Source: Aurelia coerulea (Eukaryota > Cnidaria > Scyphozoa > Semaeostomeae > Ulmaridae). Taken from it: a DNA stretch of 64,000 bases. This document shows, one piece after another, positions 10,229 through 22,559 of this stretch. The translations under genes were made by a program, and so were the position numbers. The stretch covers positions 9,559,511-9,623,510 of the forward strand of contig CM076956.1 in the NCBI GenBank assembly GCA_039566865.1, given 5' to 3'. Each line of letters starts with the position of its first letter. Within the stretch, counting starts at the first letter, position 1. The notes beneath the pieces are model-generated. The model saw nothing but the letters and a program-made list of their open reading frames with translations, was not told where the DNA came from and ran no database searches.

Positions 10229-11380
10229 GGCAATCAATGCAAGAAAGCAGTAATCGCGAGGTGGAGTTGATTAGTTTTCAGGAAATACTAATAATGCATA
10301 ATTTGACTTTGCTATGACATTGGCACGTATAGTTGCACTGTCAATTTCCGAAAAAAACATCAAGCCAGTCAACACTGTGCAACTGGAAACAAATCGTGCA
10401 CATAACAGGAGATATGGGAAGTCGATACGAATCTTCAACAGTAGAAAAGGAAAACACTATGATTAATTAAGAAATTGGCGATCTTCACGGGAAGGAAGGG
10501 CAGATGGTCAGCTGACGGAAACTAGAAACTATAAATAAACCGTTGAAAAACTTTTGCTGAAATCATTATGTCAATGCAGAATTGATAGAATAGTAGAGTA
10601 TTTCATGCCCTATTTAGAAGGCTTTGCTGAATACAGACGACATTAAAACATGCCAGTAAGTATCTTTTGTATAGCATCTTGGCGCACCAAAGGTTTTTCT
10701 TACGTTGAAAACTAGTTTTCCTGAATCTTTCCTATTAGGAATTTTCCTCTGGATGTTTACGATTAAGGTGGATCTGCACTTAAGGTGGCTCACTACCGAA
10801 AATTTCAAAATGACGAAACAGCGATAAGGTGGCTCACTACAAAGTAAAATTAGGTAAAAACACACAAATACAATTGGTTAAGGTGGCTCGCTAACAATAA
10901 AACTTTCACACACTTGGTGTCCTATCGCTCATGGTCTGTGACAAAAGTTACCATGGTTTACAGTGAAGTTTTACCATTTATTGGCAATCCAAGCTTGTCC
11001 GACTGCATCGCACAGTTTCTCCTTGACTTTTCTCTAACTTAAGTAGCAGCGTCTCCGGAGCGGCGCTGTAAACACAACGCAACTCACTCCAAAGTCATTT
11101 TCCCGCTAACTAAGGTAAAGTAAGATATTTAGCAGTTATATAGAGACAATAAATAAAAACTACAGTTAATTTTGAACTTTATTTTCGAGCAAAAAGCCTT
11201 CTTCCCGATGAAAAACAGGTTTGAAATTTTGAAGTGCCATATTTGAAATCTTGGGAAAAACAATTCAGCACGCAAAGGGTTAAAACATACCAATTGATCT
11301 TGATAAGAATTTTATCGATATCAAAATGCAAATGTACACTTGAATTAACAATGTATCTAGCAAAGAACACTTTGTGAAAA
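10229..11380. other. Intronic sequence with a short reiterated motif
   Basis: No gene is recognised. The motif AAGGTGGCTCACTA (or GCTCGCTA) occurs three times near 10,790, 10,826 and 10,880, the last preceded by TTAAGG. These may be remnants of TIR-element ends. The rest has no recognisable signal. Confidence 0.45.
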
Positions 11381-11381
11381 C

Positions 11382-12182
11382 GTGGTGAATAGAATGACGT
11401 ATTACGGTCAAGAAAAACAAGAAAATTCAAATCAGATGAAAGATAATGTCGCAAAGACACAGAGCATGATCCTTGGTACCGCACCCAACCTCAGAAAACT
11501 AGATTACAATGATTCAACTAATCTTCCCACCTTTCAAATAAATGACGAAAAGATTGAATCCACGGGAAAAATTAAATATCTTGGGGTACAAATTGATCCA
11601 TTACTAAATTGGAAAGAGCAAATCAACGTTGCTATCGGTAAGATTTCACGAGGAATAGGAATGCTGAAGTATTCCAAGAAATATCTCTCGTTGGAAACCA
11701 TCCAAAGGATGTATTTTAGCATAGTAGACTCGCATTTTAGATATTGTTGCTCTGTTTGGGGATGTGCAGGTGATACCACACTAAGAAAATTGCAAATGCT
11801 GCAAAATCGAGCAGCGCGTGTCGTTACAAACAGTCCCTTCGATCAATCATCGCTGCCATTAATATCACAACTAGGGTGGTTAACAGTCAAAGAAATGATC
11901 GACTTCGAGACAGCTTGTATAGTATATAAAGCCTTGAATGGGCTTGCACCCCCTTACATGCAGGCAATGTTTCACAAATTGTCCGATTCTTGCAATCGGA
12001 CCTTACGTAATACCAGTACTGACCTCAGGATTCCACTCTGTAAGACCTCAAATGGGCAGCGGAGCTTTTCGTATCGAGGAGTTACTGTTTGGAACCAGCT
12101 GAGCAATGAAATAAAAACTGCTCCTTCGCTAGCCACTTTCAAAACGAGGCTAAAAGCATTTTTGAAAGATCAAAGAGGCTGA
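11382..12182 (+). pseudogene. 5'-truncated non-LTR reverse transcriptase (C-terminal third)
   Basis: A 266-residue open frame covers the region after the RT active site: KTQSMILGT, IKYLGVQIDPLLNWKEQI, DSHFRYCCSVWGC, LQNRAARVV, LGWLTVKEMIDFETACIVYK and the end SYRGVTVWNQLSNEIKTAPS. The order and motifs match the CR1/L2/Jockey side of non-LTR elements. The frame is intact to the stop, but the endonuclease and catalytic RT blocks are missing, so it cannot encode an active polyprotein. The first methionine is not a biological start. The 3' UTR runs to an ATGAA-rich tail at about 12,380-12,405. Confidence 0.85.
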
Positions 12183-12410
12183 TAATCTAATTCAACATTC
12201 AGCACATACGTTTGACTTCCGAGTCCCTTTATTTTTACATATATTTCTTTCTTTTATGTAGGATCTTCAAGTTTATTTGTAATATCATGTATTTAGGTTA
12301 GTTATGTTTTTAAGCAGGGCACATTGTAAATCAGTTAATTTATATTTACTGAATGTATTTAACCCTGTTAAAATAAATCAAAATGAAATGAAATGAATGA
12401 AATGAAGATA
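12183..12410 (+). other. 3' UTR and ATGAA tail of the retrotransposon copy
   Basis: An untranslated AT-rich region after the RT stop ends in AAATGAAATGAAATGAATGAAATGAAG-like sequence. The retrotransposon ending near 4,905 has a very similar tail, so the two copies probably belong to related families. Confidence 0.65.
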
Positions 12411-12600
12411 TTCGCATGATAGCTTGTCACGCAGAGTCAAGTCGACGCCTACAACATCTGTAGTAAATTTAAAGTATAGAAACAGCATTGAAGATAATTT
12501 CAAGAATAATTAGAACGAGAATGGCTGATAAATTTAGATCCAAGTGGATTGAGGTATAGCTTACCTTACCTTACATGACATTTACGAATGGTTCCCAAGG

Positions 12601-12757
12601 GCGAGGAGCGTATCACTTCGTAAAAATCTCGTACACCTTTCGCAAAAATCCTTTTGTTTTTGCAAGAAAAATCCGTAAAAAATTCCCAAAAATCCCTAAA
12701 AATCCAATTGTTGTAAAAATCTCGTACGTCTTTTCGGAAGAGTGATACATCCGCCCT
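12601..12757. mobile_element. Short dispersed palindromic repeat (copy 1), GCGTATCACT ends
   Basis: The left side GCGTATCACTTCGTAAAAATCT and the right side ending GAAGAGTGATACATCCGCC form an imperfect inverted repeat around a core rich in AAAATCC. The same core and ends occur at 43,928-44,056. No target-site duplication is certain. Confidence 0.6.
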
Positions 12758-13606
12758 GGCCCAAAGGATGCCTGAAGAAGCGATTGATACATATGTGTAA
12801 CACCAAAGATAATGGGGGTAACACCTGGTTGGCGGGGTTCGGAAATGGCGGTGTCCATGCACAATGGTGGTTCGGTAAATAATCAATAAAACAACTTTCC
12901 TGACATTTTCACATTTATATTAATATTCTTCATCTATATATCGATGCATCTAGCTTTGGCGGGGTTCAGCTGGAGACGCTAATGTCCCTGCCATTGAACC
13001 ACTGCAAAACAAACTATTCTCAAACATGGTCTTTATGCCCTCAATAATACCTTACTGCTTCGCAACATTTTCTACACGCTGATTGGCTCGAATTTGCGTG
13101 CTTCAATACATACTTTGCAAACAAGTGTTGACGTATTTGGTGTTCAATAACCTAATGACATATTTGATTTGATGGGTACGCTCTGTGTGTTCTGGAGACA
13201 CCAAGGACTAAAAACATTTTCAAATCCCAAGCCCATGATAACAATGTTTCCCAACGGTATTACTTTTCTCTAACGAACAATGCGCGCGAAAGTTGGCCTT
13301 GCTACACATGCAGAATGTGTGATTAGTTTGTCGTATAATACTGTGTTTGAAGAGAACTTCATCTTCAGGTGGAAAGAGAATAACTAGAAAATTCAGATGC
13401 ACAGAGCATAATTCACTTCTACGAAGGAAGTTGCTTTGGCTGGTAAACAGTGCAAAAGATTCCTAAAGAATCTCTGCTAAATCCAGCTACGTTGAGTTAA
13501 AGCTTAACTGACATATGAATAGTCCACAAAAGATGCCTCAAGAAGCGATTGATACAAGTGAGTACATGCTGCGTTTTGAAGATGACTCCATGGGCAGTTA
13601 GAAATA
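12758..13606. other. Intronic sequence, no gene recognised
   Basis: A segment of about 30 bp (GATGCCTGAAGAAGCGATTGATACA) near 12,768 recurs with two changes near 13,527. No coding signal is seen between them. Confidence 0.4.
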
Positions 13607-14101
13607 CCGGGTGTCCCAAAAAACTGCATACGGATTTGGTTGATTTCAGCGCTGTGAATTTAGCTTCAATCACTATCTAATTACTTTAAGATGTTCCTTG
13701 ATAGTTAACTTGAACATAGATATCTCGTTTGTTGATATTACTACTTTGAAAGCAGAGATATCAATCTTGAAAGCTCATATTTGCCTCTTCATGCAAACCA
13801 GAGGTTTAGCCTTTTGGCCTGAGCGTTTCATTAAGGCAAAGCGTATAAATCAACAATAGCCTTGATAAAATTTGAACAATATTAGATCTTGCGTTATTCT
13901 GTTTACCAGAGGTCAGCCCCCAGTCACCCATTGGGAAGTTTCTTAATTTTTCATTAATTTCAGTTTTTAATGTCGATGTGCTTCAGGCATTTGCTTATGC
14001 CAAAAGGCCAACGCTCTGGTTTGCAAGTGGACGCAAATTTGAGCTTTCAAGATTGATATTTCTGCTCTCAAAGCACCAATACCAACAAACAAGGTATCTA
14101 T
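13607..14101. mobile_element. CCGGGTGTCCC MITE, right-truncated copy
   Basis: The left end CCGGGTGTCCCAAAAAACTG is preceded by TA (13,605-13,606). The body matches the complete element at 46,026-46,617 in order, including GTTAACTTGAACATAGATATCTCGTTTGTTG and the inverted arm GCTCTCAAAGCACCAATACCAACAAAC. It stops at GGTATCTAT, where a 169-bp tandem array begins. The right terminal repeat is missing. Confidence 0.8.
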
Positions 14102-14687
14102 CAGTTAGAAAGAGAATCACTGATAAATTTATATCCAGATCCATAAAGCTACGGCTTGATTCATATTTAAGACAGAGGTTGATTCGGTAGTTATGCCGTT
14201 TGTAACAGATGCCCAAAGAATCTGTGGTAAATTTTCAGTATGATTTTGCTATTGGAGATAATTTTAAGATCAGTTAGAAAGAGAATCACTGATAAATTTA
14301 TATCCAGATCCATAAAGCTACGGCTTGATTCATATTTAAGACAGAGGTTGATTCGGTTTTTATGCCGTTTGTAACAGATGCCCAAAGAATCTGTGGTAAA
14401 TTTTCAGCATGATTTGCAATTGGAGATAATTTTAAGATCAGTTAGAACGAGATCACTGATAAATTTATATCCAGATCCATAGAGCTACGGCTTAATTCAT
14501 ATTTAAGACAGAGGTTGATTCGGTAGTTATGCCGTTTGCAACAGATGCCCAAAGAATGTGTGGTACATTTTCAGCATGATTTTGCAATTGGAGATAATTT
14601 TAAGATCAGTTAGAACGAGATCACTGACAAATTTATATCCAGATCCATAGAGCTACGGCTTGATTCATATTTAAGACAGAGGTTGAT
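14102..14687. repeat. Tandem repeat, unit about 168-169 bp, 3.5 copies
   Basis: The unit starts CAGTTAGAAAGAGAATCACT and includes GATCCATAAAGCTACGGCTTGA and GCCGTTTGTAACAGATGCCC. Copies begin at about 14,102, 14,271, 14,439 and 14,607 (partial). Divergence between copies is a few per cent. Older fragments of the same sequence are visible near 12,430-12,560 and 15,829-15,915. Confidence 0.85.
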
Positions 14688-15828
14688 TGACCCTATTCGT
14701 TACACCGCCCCCCCCCCCCCCCCCCTACCAGGCTTTGCTGCACTCGCTAAAACGACAAGAGATATGACCACCAATCTTCGTGACTTTTTAGTCAAATTTA
14801 ATAGGCAATTAAATTTTAAACGTTTTATTGTTCTAACTCTGACCATGTGACCACAACAATACCATATTTGGAGAGTGAAAAAAAAGCTCAAAACGTCCGT
14901 ACTTTTTGCGTCGTTTGTCCGATTGATTTCAAACATGCACCATACGATTGCTTTTGGCGAGTACTTTCATTTGATATATATGTTTTTCATATTTGCTGAC
15001 ATCAGCAAAATTTAATATTGATGACATCATTCATATTTATGGCGTCATTGATCTACAAGGAAGTGCAAAATATTTTAAAAAATTGTCTAATTTGCCTCCT
15101 CTTATTAATTTGATTCAATTTGAGTCCATATTTACCAGAAGAAAAGACAAAACTTCCAAAAAACTGCGAAGAAAATGAACGCATGAAACAAAAAGCTAAT
15201 TCAAAGCTAATTAATATGCTAAAAATAGAAACTAAATTTTTTGAAAAGTATGTTCTTTGGATTTATAACATGTTTACTACTATTTGAAACAGATTTGGAG
15301 AAAATTGGTCAAGTAGTAATTTAAATAGAATTTTGCTTGCTAACAAGGTAGAAATTTGCAAATTATCCTTTGTTTTTTGGTTGCCTGGCAACGAATCACG
15401 TGACTAATTAACTGCGCAATTGCTATATTTGAATAGCCAATTGTATAAAGAACAATAGGGGAAGGTCTTATTGTTATATCTCTGGCAGTTTTGTAAAAAA
15501 TAGCGGGGGGGGGGGCGAAAAACGCCCCCTTAGTACAAAATAACTGAAAAATCGCCAAGTACAGATTACTGACCGACAGAGACCTGGACTTATATATGGT
15601 TTGCTCGAAGGTTCAGGCTCGTTGTGTGGGGGGATCACTGTAGATTGGTTATTCTTTTAGTGTAATTCCTTGTTCGTCTATTTTTGTATTCATTTTAATA
15701 TCTGTTGAATGTAATAGCCGCAGGGTTGCAAAGTATTTTTCATGCTTCTTGTACTATCGTCTTGTAATGTTATTGTTTGCAAGTAAATTGTACATTGTAG
15801 GAGAACTTATATATAAAAAAGGCAACAG
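14688..15828. other. Intronic sequence with poly-C tracts
   Basis: A C homopolymer of about 20 lies near 14,706-14,726 and a G run near 15,505-15,514. No gene is recognised. The sequence around 15,690-15,800 loosely resembles the poly(A) retroposon family seen at 50,240 and 60,720. Confidence 0.4.
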
Positions 15829-15915
15829 GTTGATTCGGCAGTTATGTCGTTTGTAACAGATGTAAAAGAATTTATGGTGAATTTTGAGCATAATTTTGTG
15901 CAAATAATCTCATCT
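15829..15915. repeat. Diverged fragment of the 169-bp repeat
   Basis: AGGTTGATTCGGCAGTTATGTCG followed by TTTGTAACAGATG matches part of the unit in the array at 14,102-14,687, with several substitutions. Confidence 0.6.
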
Positions 15916-18900
15916 TAATCTACAAAGAAGTCAACTGACCTGTAATAATTTGAGACACAGAGAGCTAGATTGCCTTTAAACATGTCAGTTTCAGGTTCGT
16001 TAATTTGTTTCACAGTGTGCGACGGATGCCTATGACATCGGAGATTCATTTCTGTGGGTCATTTCTGTGGGACATAGAAATTGCTTTAAATTTGAGTGTG
16101 AAATGCTGTGTAAATGCCTCAACTTTCACATCACATTGTGTGGGCGTATGGAGAAATCTTTGTGCAGGCTGAGCCATGTACACAGCATTTCACGTGCAAA
16201 TTTACTACAATTAAATCAATTGTTTAGATCTAGACCACCAGACAGATTTCGGTCAGGCTATTACGCAGTGTGGACAAGACATCTACAGCATTTGCAGGGT
16301 CAATTTTTTGTAGAGGGCATTTCAAATTCATACGCCAAGCAATTAACTTACTTGTTTATATCAAGACAACCAGACTTAATTTGTTGACACTAGATATTCA
16401 TAGAGCTTGGCTTTATTGTTGTTGTGCAGTGTGCAACAGATGTCTGCAAGATCAGGAGCGATTTACAACGATAAATCTACAATTTATGAAGTGTTTAATG
16501 TTCAAATGCAACGCAGTTCAAATGTTACCCGTTAAATACTTTCCTTAGATGATGAAGCAATAAACTATAAGAACAATGTTTTGATTTCAGACAAAGCTTG
16601 GTTAAGATGTTGAGAAGAATATAATGGATGACTGCAAAATTGGCAGGTAGGTGTTTCAGCTTCAATTCCAAGTAGTTTGCAAAAAGAATTTAATGTTTAG
16701 ATGTACTATTGAGCTACATTTGCAATTGCAAGCAGATGCGAGTCAAGAAGCTATCAGGAGAATTCTCTTCTTAAAGAAGAAGAAACACAAAGAGAAATCA
16801 ATAAAATTAAACTTTTTGAATCTCCAGGCAATTATAAAAGTTCTTCTTTTGAAACTGAAAACTAAACAGTGAACTTTTAAACCATAGTTTAAACTTTAGA
16901 AAGATGTTAACTTTTGGAAGATTTTTTGCGCATGTTCGTAACTTTGCAAAGTAAATCAAAACATAATTGTTATCATTGTACACGTGTTTTTTATTACAAG
17001 AAACTTGGATCAGCAGTTAGTACTAAAAGTTCCTTAATTTTGGATGAAAATGTCGGTGTTTTAGCAGTAAAAGTTTCTTAATTAGTTTCTTATCTTTTGG
17101 GGTCTAAAATTGCCATATTAGTTTGTTGAAGTTGAGCCTGCTTATCGACAAAGGGCTTTTATTTTGCATTGATAATGTCACCACGAATAAGCCATGCACA
17201 TTAAATAATTAAAGCAAAAAGTTACAATTTTTTGCAGTCAAAACTTGATATTTACAAACGCGATGCCGCATGAACCGTAATCTACCGACTCTTATTCTAG
17301 AAATAAGATTTTAGAGTTTCTTAATTGTTCTTGAACGTAGCACTAGAGTTTCTTAAATTTTTGGCCATCGTAGTACTAGTTTCTTATAAACCAGTTTCTT
17401 ATAAAAAACGTCTAAGTCCATAGCATAGTTCCACTTTATTTTCACTTGTTTCTGGTATTATGTTTACTCGAAAGGTACTTGGGTAATGTCTTGGCAGTAG
17501 CACAGTTTTATAAAACTTCTTTGTGAAATGTTCAAGAGGGCACAGGGTGTAGACATCAAAGGAACCAAGAATGTCATGAAATAAAACTTTCTGCACAAGG
17601 ACATTCTTCGTTTGCCAAATTTATAAACGAGTGCAGTGTTCTGACTTAAAGAATCAGCTTTTGACATCAGCTTAGTTTCACCCTTAATTAGCCTCTTGTT
17701 TTCCTAATGTTATAGCAATTATTCAAGGTCCGAGTTTCTTGTAAATTGGTTTCTTAAAGGCGGGAATTTATTGTACTGCGAAAAAAAGTTCTGCCGGTGT
17801 TTATGTGATTATTACTGAGTTAAAACCACGATGTTTTCTCACCAAAACACCGAATAACTTCTTCGTAGGCTCGAAGTCAAACATAATCAACCCTGTTTGT
17901 GTCACAGTCCACCATTTGTTGTCTAAACAATCTATTAGTAATCACGCGAGTAATTTGACTGACGTTGCTAAGTTTATAAGCAATGACTAGGCAGCGATTG
18001 GCTAAGAAGATGTGAATAACGGATATCTAACAAGGTGTCAGATAAGCAAAATTTGAACAAAATCGTCTTGCAGCCGTCATGCTTTGTGAATACATTCATT
18101 TATGAACTCTTTGCTGTTACCATTTTCATGGTCCACGAAAATGGTCCCCAATAACAATGAGATGGCACGTGCAAGGTATGCTGGTTGTGGAGGCCCCTTT
18201 AAAGCAATTCATGCTCTGTTAAAGGCTTTATTATTAGAAAATATATTGATGGTGAAAAACAGGGCTCAAAGACAAAACAGACGGCGTATTTTTTCGTTCC
18301 AAAGAAATATATGGTTGAAGTCGAACATTTTTATCATGATTAACCAGCTCTTATTGTTGACAGACTCTTCTCTTAAATATCAAAGAGCAAATGTGACAAT
18401 ACTTTGAAACTATGAATGTAGAAGATATTTTAAATCAATTTTGCTGCTAATTGTGCCATAATGAAAACACTTCAAAGCCCTTCTTCTTTTTTAATGAACT
18501 GCCCAAGTCTAATTCATTTCCTTTCCCTCCTTCTTTCTTTCCTTTTCCCCTCCCTCCCTACCTCCCTCTCTTTCCTTCCCTTCCCTCCCCTTCCCATCAC
18601 TTCCCTTCCTTTCCTTTCCTTTCCTTTCCGTTTCTTTTTCCTTTTAGGCACCTTCCTTCCTGGAAAATTTAAGCATTTCAGCTACCTTCGTGGTAGCGCC
18701 GCTACCATCCTATTTCCTTCTCCATCCCTGGTGAAAAAGAAACCTAAACTGTAAACTCTACCAAGATATAAAGAACACTCAAATTTATGATTATAATTCA
18801 TGAATATTCTTCAAATTTCTCTGAATGCATGACCGACCCAATCAACCACTATATATGTTGAGACTTGAGAGGAAGGAATAGGCAGTCGATGTATGTAAAG

Positions 18901-19529
18901 CACAGGAAAGCATCTTCTACTTTTGATGTAAGATAGGATCTTCGTGAGGGGACAGGATGTAAACATGGACAATGTTATAAAGCTTTTGAGAAACCGTTGA
19001 AAAATTTGGAGTACTCAAAAAACTCTTGTGTTCTTATGAAAAATGCGCTTGGTCTAATTGGGCTCCTCAAGTTTTTCCTCAAGTTTTTCCTCAAGTTTAT
19101 CCAAGAAACACAGAAAACGATTTGGCGTGAGTGAAACACGAAGGAAGGATTACAATTGCAGGTCACTGCCAACCTCTCGCTGAGATTTGAAAATTTGTAA
19201 ATTTTCCTCTTCTTTGGAAATGTAATCAAAATATGTAATATTGCAGAGTAAATAAAGGCAGCTGAAAAAATGCGTAAATAACAGGATAACTGCGACTAAC
19301 ACAATATGATCAACTAATAAATGAAAATGTACCGCAAGGAAATTAGCCAGCCGTTTTTTATTATCAAACAAAACAGTATCTATTAATTTCAATATAAAGC
19401 AATCCTATTTAATCATTTACTCAGCTGCTGAATTTACATGCAATTCTGTGGTAATTTAAAACAGAGGATGAGGAAGGGAACGAGGAAGCTGTGGCCTAGA
19501 AATTCATTTTGCATTATTGCAGACAAATA
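15916..19529. other. Intronic sequence without a recognised gene
   Basis: No coding chain was found. Between about 17,000 and 17,770 the motif GTTTCTTA occurs many times, and the segment ends GGTTTCTTAAAGGCGGGAATTT, like the end near 60,468. This is probably a decayed TIR element. A polypyrimidine tract is listed separately. Confidence 0.4.
18515..18650. repeat. Polypyrimidine (CCTTT)-rich tract
   Basis: A run of about 135 bp is almost purely C and T on the plus strand, with CCTTTCCTTTCC units. It forms a simple-sequence region and produces spurious proline/serine/phenylalanine-rich frames. Confidence 0.85.
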
Positions 19530-20695
19530 CCGGGTGAGTAAAAAAAGTGAACACGTTTAGTAGGCTGGGGAGTAAAAATTACGTGGCTGATATTCAAAAC
19601 TAAAATTTTAATCTATCAGTCAATAGCTAGCTTTGATGCGAACATTTTGTTTGGTAAAATCACTCAGCTTGTAGACAGCATAGGTTTCAAATCTTTAAAA
19701 AGGCTGGTGTAAAATTGAGTGACCTATTCCTCTGAACTGAATGACTTCAAAGAAACTTGAGGTAATTCTCTACAATTCTACCGTTGGAATTTTCTGAAAT
19801 CTTCAATATTTTCAGAATTAGAGTGTTTTTCTCCTTTTTCAAGAATTCAAGAAAATTTTTCAGAAAAACTTAAAACCATCGTAATTTCTAAACTGTTTGA
19901 CGTAACATGAAATAATTTCGAAGAAAACCATAGTTTATGATTGCCTACAATATGGTATCAAGCAAAAGCCTGTCACCCATCTGGTTTATAATTTAGAAAT
20001 TTGATGACGTCACATCCTCAAATGAGTTGAAATGTAAGATACGCTGTAATTTCCAAAAATATTCAAAATTTCTGAAAAGTCCAACGGTAGAATTATAGAT
20101 AAGTATGTAAAGTTTCTTTCAAGCCATTCAATCAGAAGAAATAGGTCATTGAATTTTACACCCACCTTTTTTACGCCGAGATAAAAAAATTTGGAACCTA
20201 TGCTTTTGTAGACCCAAAAATGAAGAAAATGCTGGTAAGGTGTCTTAATGGGAATGAGAATTCCACATTCGATTCTGGTCCTGGTCCATGAATTACTTGC
20301 CATTGAAATTTGAATTAGATACAATTATCACTTTTAGAAATAGTGTCTAAATATCAATGGCAAGAAATCATGGACCAGACCTTTTAGCTATTCTGAAAAG
20401 AATCAGAATAGAAGCCCTAACGCCACTCTGTCGAGCGTCGCGTATAGAAAATGTATAAAAATAACGCTCGATCCAGGCTCTTTTGTAGAATAGCTAAAAA
20501 GTCTATTGAACGTGGAATTCACGTTTCCATACAAACTACTTACCAGCATTCTGTTTATTTTTGGGTCTAAAAGATGAGCGATTTTTCCAAAAGCTGGCAT
20601 TTGATTGATAGATTAACAGTTCAGTTTTGAAGATCGGCCGCGTACTTTTTATTCCACAGCCCGACAATCGTGTTAACTTTGTTCTACTCACCCGG
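19530..20695. mobile_element. Composite foldback element with CCGGGTGAGTA ends, 1.17 kb
   Basis: The left end CCGGGTGAGTA is preceded by TA, and the inverted right end TACTCACCCGG finishes at 20,695 (followed by TG, perhaps a mutated TA). The interior holds long inverted arms: TCTACAATTCTACCGTTGG near 19,770 against CCAACGGTAGAATTATAGA near 20,080, extending outward to GGTGTAAAATT and AATTTTACACCC. Related foldbacks lie at 47,210-47,887 and 61,441-61,896. A smaller inverted repeat (ACCTTTTAGCTATTCTG at 20,379 to 20,504) is nested near the right side. Confidence 0.75.
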
Positions 20696-20919
20696 TGGCC
20701 TGTTCATTTCTATCAGTGCTTGTTTGTAGTATGATTCAAAACCAGGTAGCCCTAAAAAGAGCTAAATTTGCTCATTTTTAAACCACTTACAAGATCAGCT
20801 ACATATTGGGAAATAATTTGGTCCTTGATATACTTGACAAAAAAAAATTGAAGATCGGCCGTGAAATCTAATTTTGGCGATTTTTGAAACGGGGGTACTT
20901 TTTTTGGGACACCCGGTAT
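20696..20919. mobile_element. Half copy of CCGGGTGTCCCAAAAAAAGTAC MITE
   Basis: The right terminus GGGACACCCGG ends at 20,917 and is followed by TA-type sequence. Inner motifs (GAAGATCGGCCGTGAAATC, TGACAAAAAAAAATTG, CAGGTAGCCCTAAAAA) match, in inverse orientation, the complete element at 56,362-56,904. Only one arm is present, abutting the preceding foldback element. Confidence 0.7.
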
Positions 20920-21199
20920 AATCTTATGTGGTATCTGGAATGTCTTAGTCTTGCTGCTAAAATTAGACTTCGGCAGCTGTTCAGCACCAAACTGGGCATG
21001 GTGTGAAGATCAAAAAAATCGAACTGACAGCTTAGCATAAAAGAAAAGAAAAGTTCATTACACCAGCCAAAAGATTAAAAATAACAGATGATAGTTTATC
21101 AACACCTAAAGAAACCGATTATCGCAATCTCTGATACGCATGACTGCTTTCTATTCTCAAATGAACTCGCGTTTTCAAAGATCCATTAGATAGCAACGA
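20920..21199. other. Intronic sequence, nothing recognised
   Basis: A short AT-rich spacer between transposon remnants and the next tandem array. Confidence 0.4.
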
Positions 21200-22000
21200 A
21201 ATAACAAAATGACCCGAAGCAAGATGAGAAACTGTTCAAAGATTGTAAACATTATGAGCTTCTTTTAATTCAAAGATAGACATTTTCCAGCGTAATTAAA
21301 TTTCTTATTGGGTTGGCAAATATTAGAAAAATCCCTACAGTTTTAATTTCCACTCAATTGCTCTTGCTTCATTTCACTCCAGATGAGAAACTGCAAAAAA
21401 CTGCCAAGATTTCGACCTCCTTTTGATGTAAAGATAGACATTTCCAGCGAATGAAAATTGCTCCTGCGGTTGGAAAAAATTGCAAAATTCCTTACAGTCA
21501 ATCTTCAAATCGCTCTCAGTCTTAAATTCAGAGAAAAATACTCTTACTCCAGCCCACTCAAGCGGACAAACTGCAAAAAATTGCCAAAATTTCGATCTTC
21601 TTTTGATGTAAAGATAGACATTTCCAGCGTATGAAAATTCGTGAAAATTGCTACTGCGGTTGGCAAATATTGCAAAATTCCTTACAGTCAATCTTTAAAT
21701 CGCTCTCAGTTCTAATGTCACAAAAATTGCTCTTATTCCAGCCCACTCAAGCGGAGAAACTGCAAAAAAATGCCAACATTTCGATCTTATTGTTATGTAA
21801 AGATACACATTTCCAGCGTATGAAAATTGCTCCTGCGGTTGGAAAATATTGGAACATTCCTTACAGTCAATCTTCAAGTCGTTCTAAGTTTTAATCTCCA
21901 AACAATTGCTCTTACTCTGGTCCACTCAAGAGGAGAAACTGTCCAAAAGTTGTCAACATTACAATCTTATTTTCCCCAGCGTAACTGAATTTCAGGTTCA
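21200..22000. repeat. Tandem repeat, unit about 160-190 bp, 4-5 copies
   Basis: The repeated landmark is GAGAAACTGCAAAAAA at about 21,226, 21,385, 21,565, 21,754 and 21,933. Each is followed by a block with AAAGATAGACATTTCCAGCG, TTGCTCCTGCGGTTGG and CCTTACAGTCAATCTTCAAAT. The central copies are the most similar. Parallel open frames with SYAGNVYLYIKRRSK-type peptides on the minus strand are products of the repeat. Confidence 0.85.
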
Positions 22001-22550
22001 AAGCAGAATCTACCATGGATTTACAATCAACAACCTGAGCAACGGAATGGGAGGATAACTGCATCAAGAAGACGCCAACAGAATCCAAGACAATATGTCT
22101 TTCGAACTCTGGGTGGTCAGGGAAGGACTAAATCTGAACTATTCTCTTCTCCCTGTGTGAGTTTCCTCTGGACTGTTTTTACGAATTTGATTGCATCTAC
22201 GGTATCTGCCGACAATAGCTCAGTGCGTGTTGTTTTGTTATTTCAGAGAATGTTAATCGATTTATATGTCCTCTTGTTTTCTTCACATGTGTTGGGTTCC
22301 CAGTCTTTTAGCTCCTTCTCGAGCATGGCTTAATTAATAGAAACAAAAAGTACAGGATAGGAATCGACAACTGGTTGTTTAGAAAACACATAGAGTCGCA
22401 TCCTGTGATATAATCTCCGAAAACATAAGAAATTGAGAGAATTCACGAGATCCAAATACAAAACTTTCTGATTCGGATTCAAATAGCTGATTTAATTAAA
22501 TTAACGCCAATCCATTCATATCAAAACATAAATCTCTTGAAAGGCCGATT
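22001..22550. other. Intronic sequence between two arrays
   Basis: No gene or RNA was recognised. Confidence 0.4.
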
Positions 22551-22559
22551 TCTAAGATG

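Noticed and set aside
18102..18407. Plus-strand 101-aa frame
   Set aside because: No homology pattern, hydrophobic ordering or splice context supports a gene.
18451..18754. Two overlapping Phe/Pro/Ser-rich plus-strand frames
   Set aside because: They are translations of a CCTTT-rich polypyrimidine tract.
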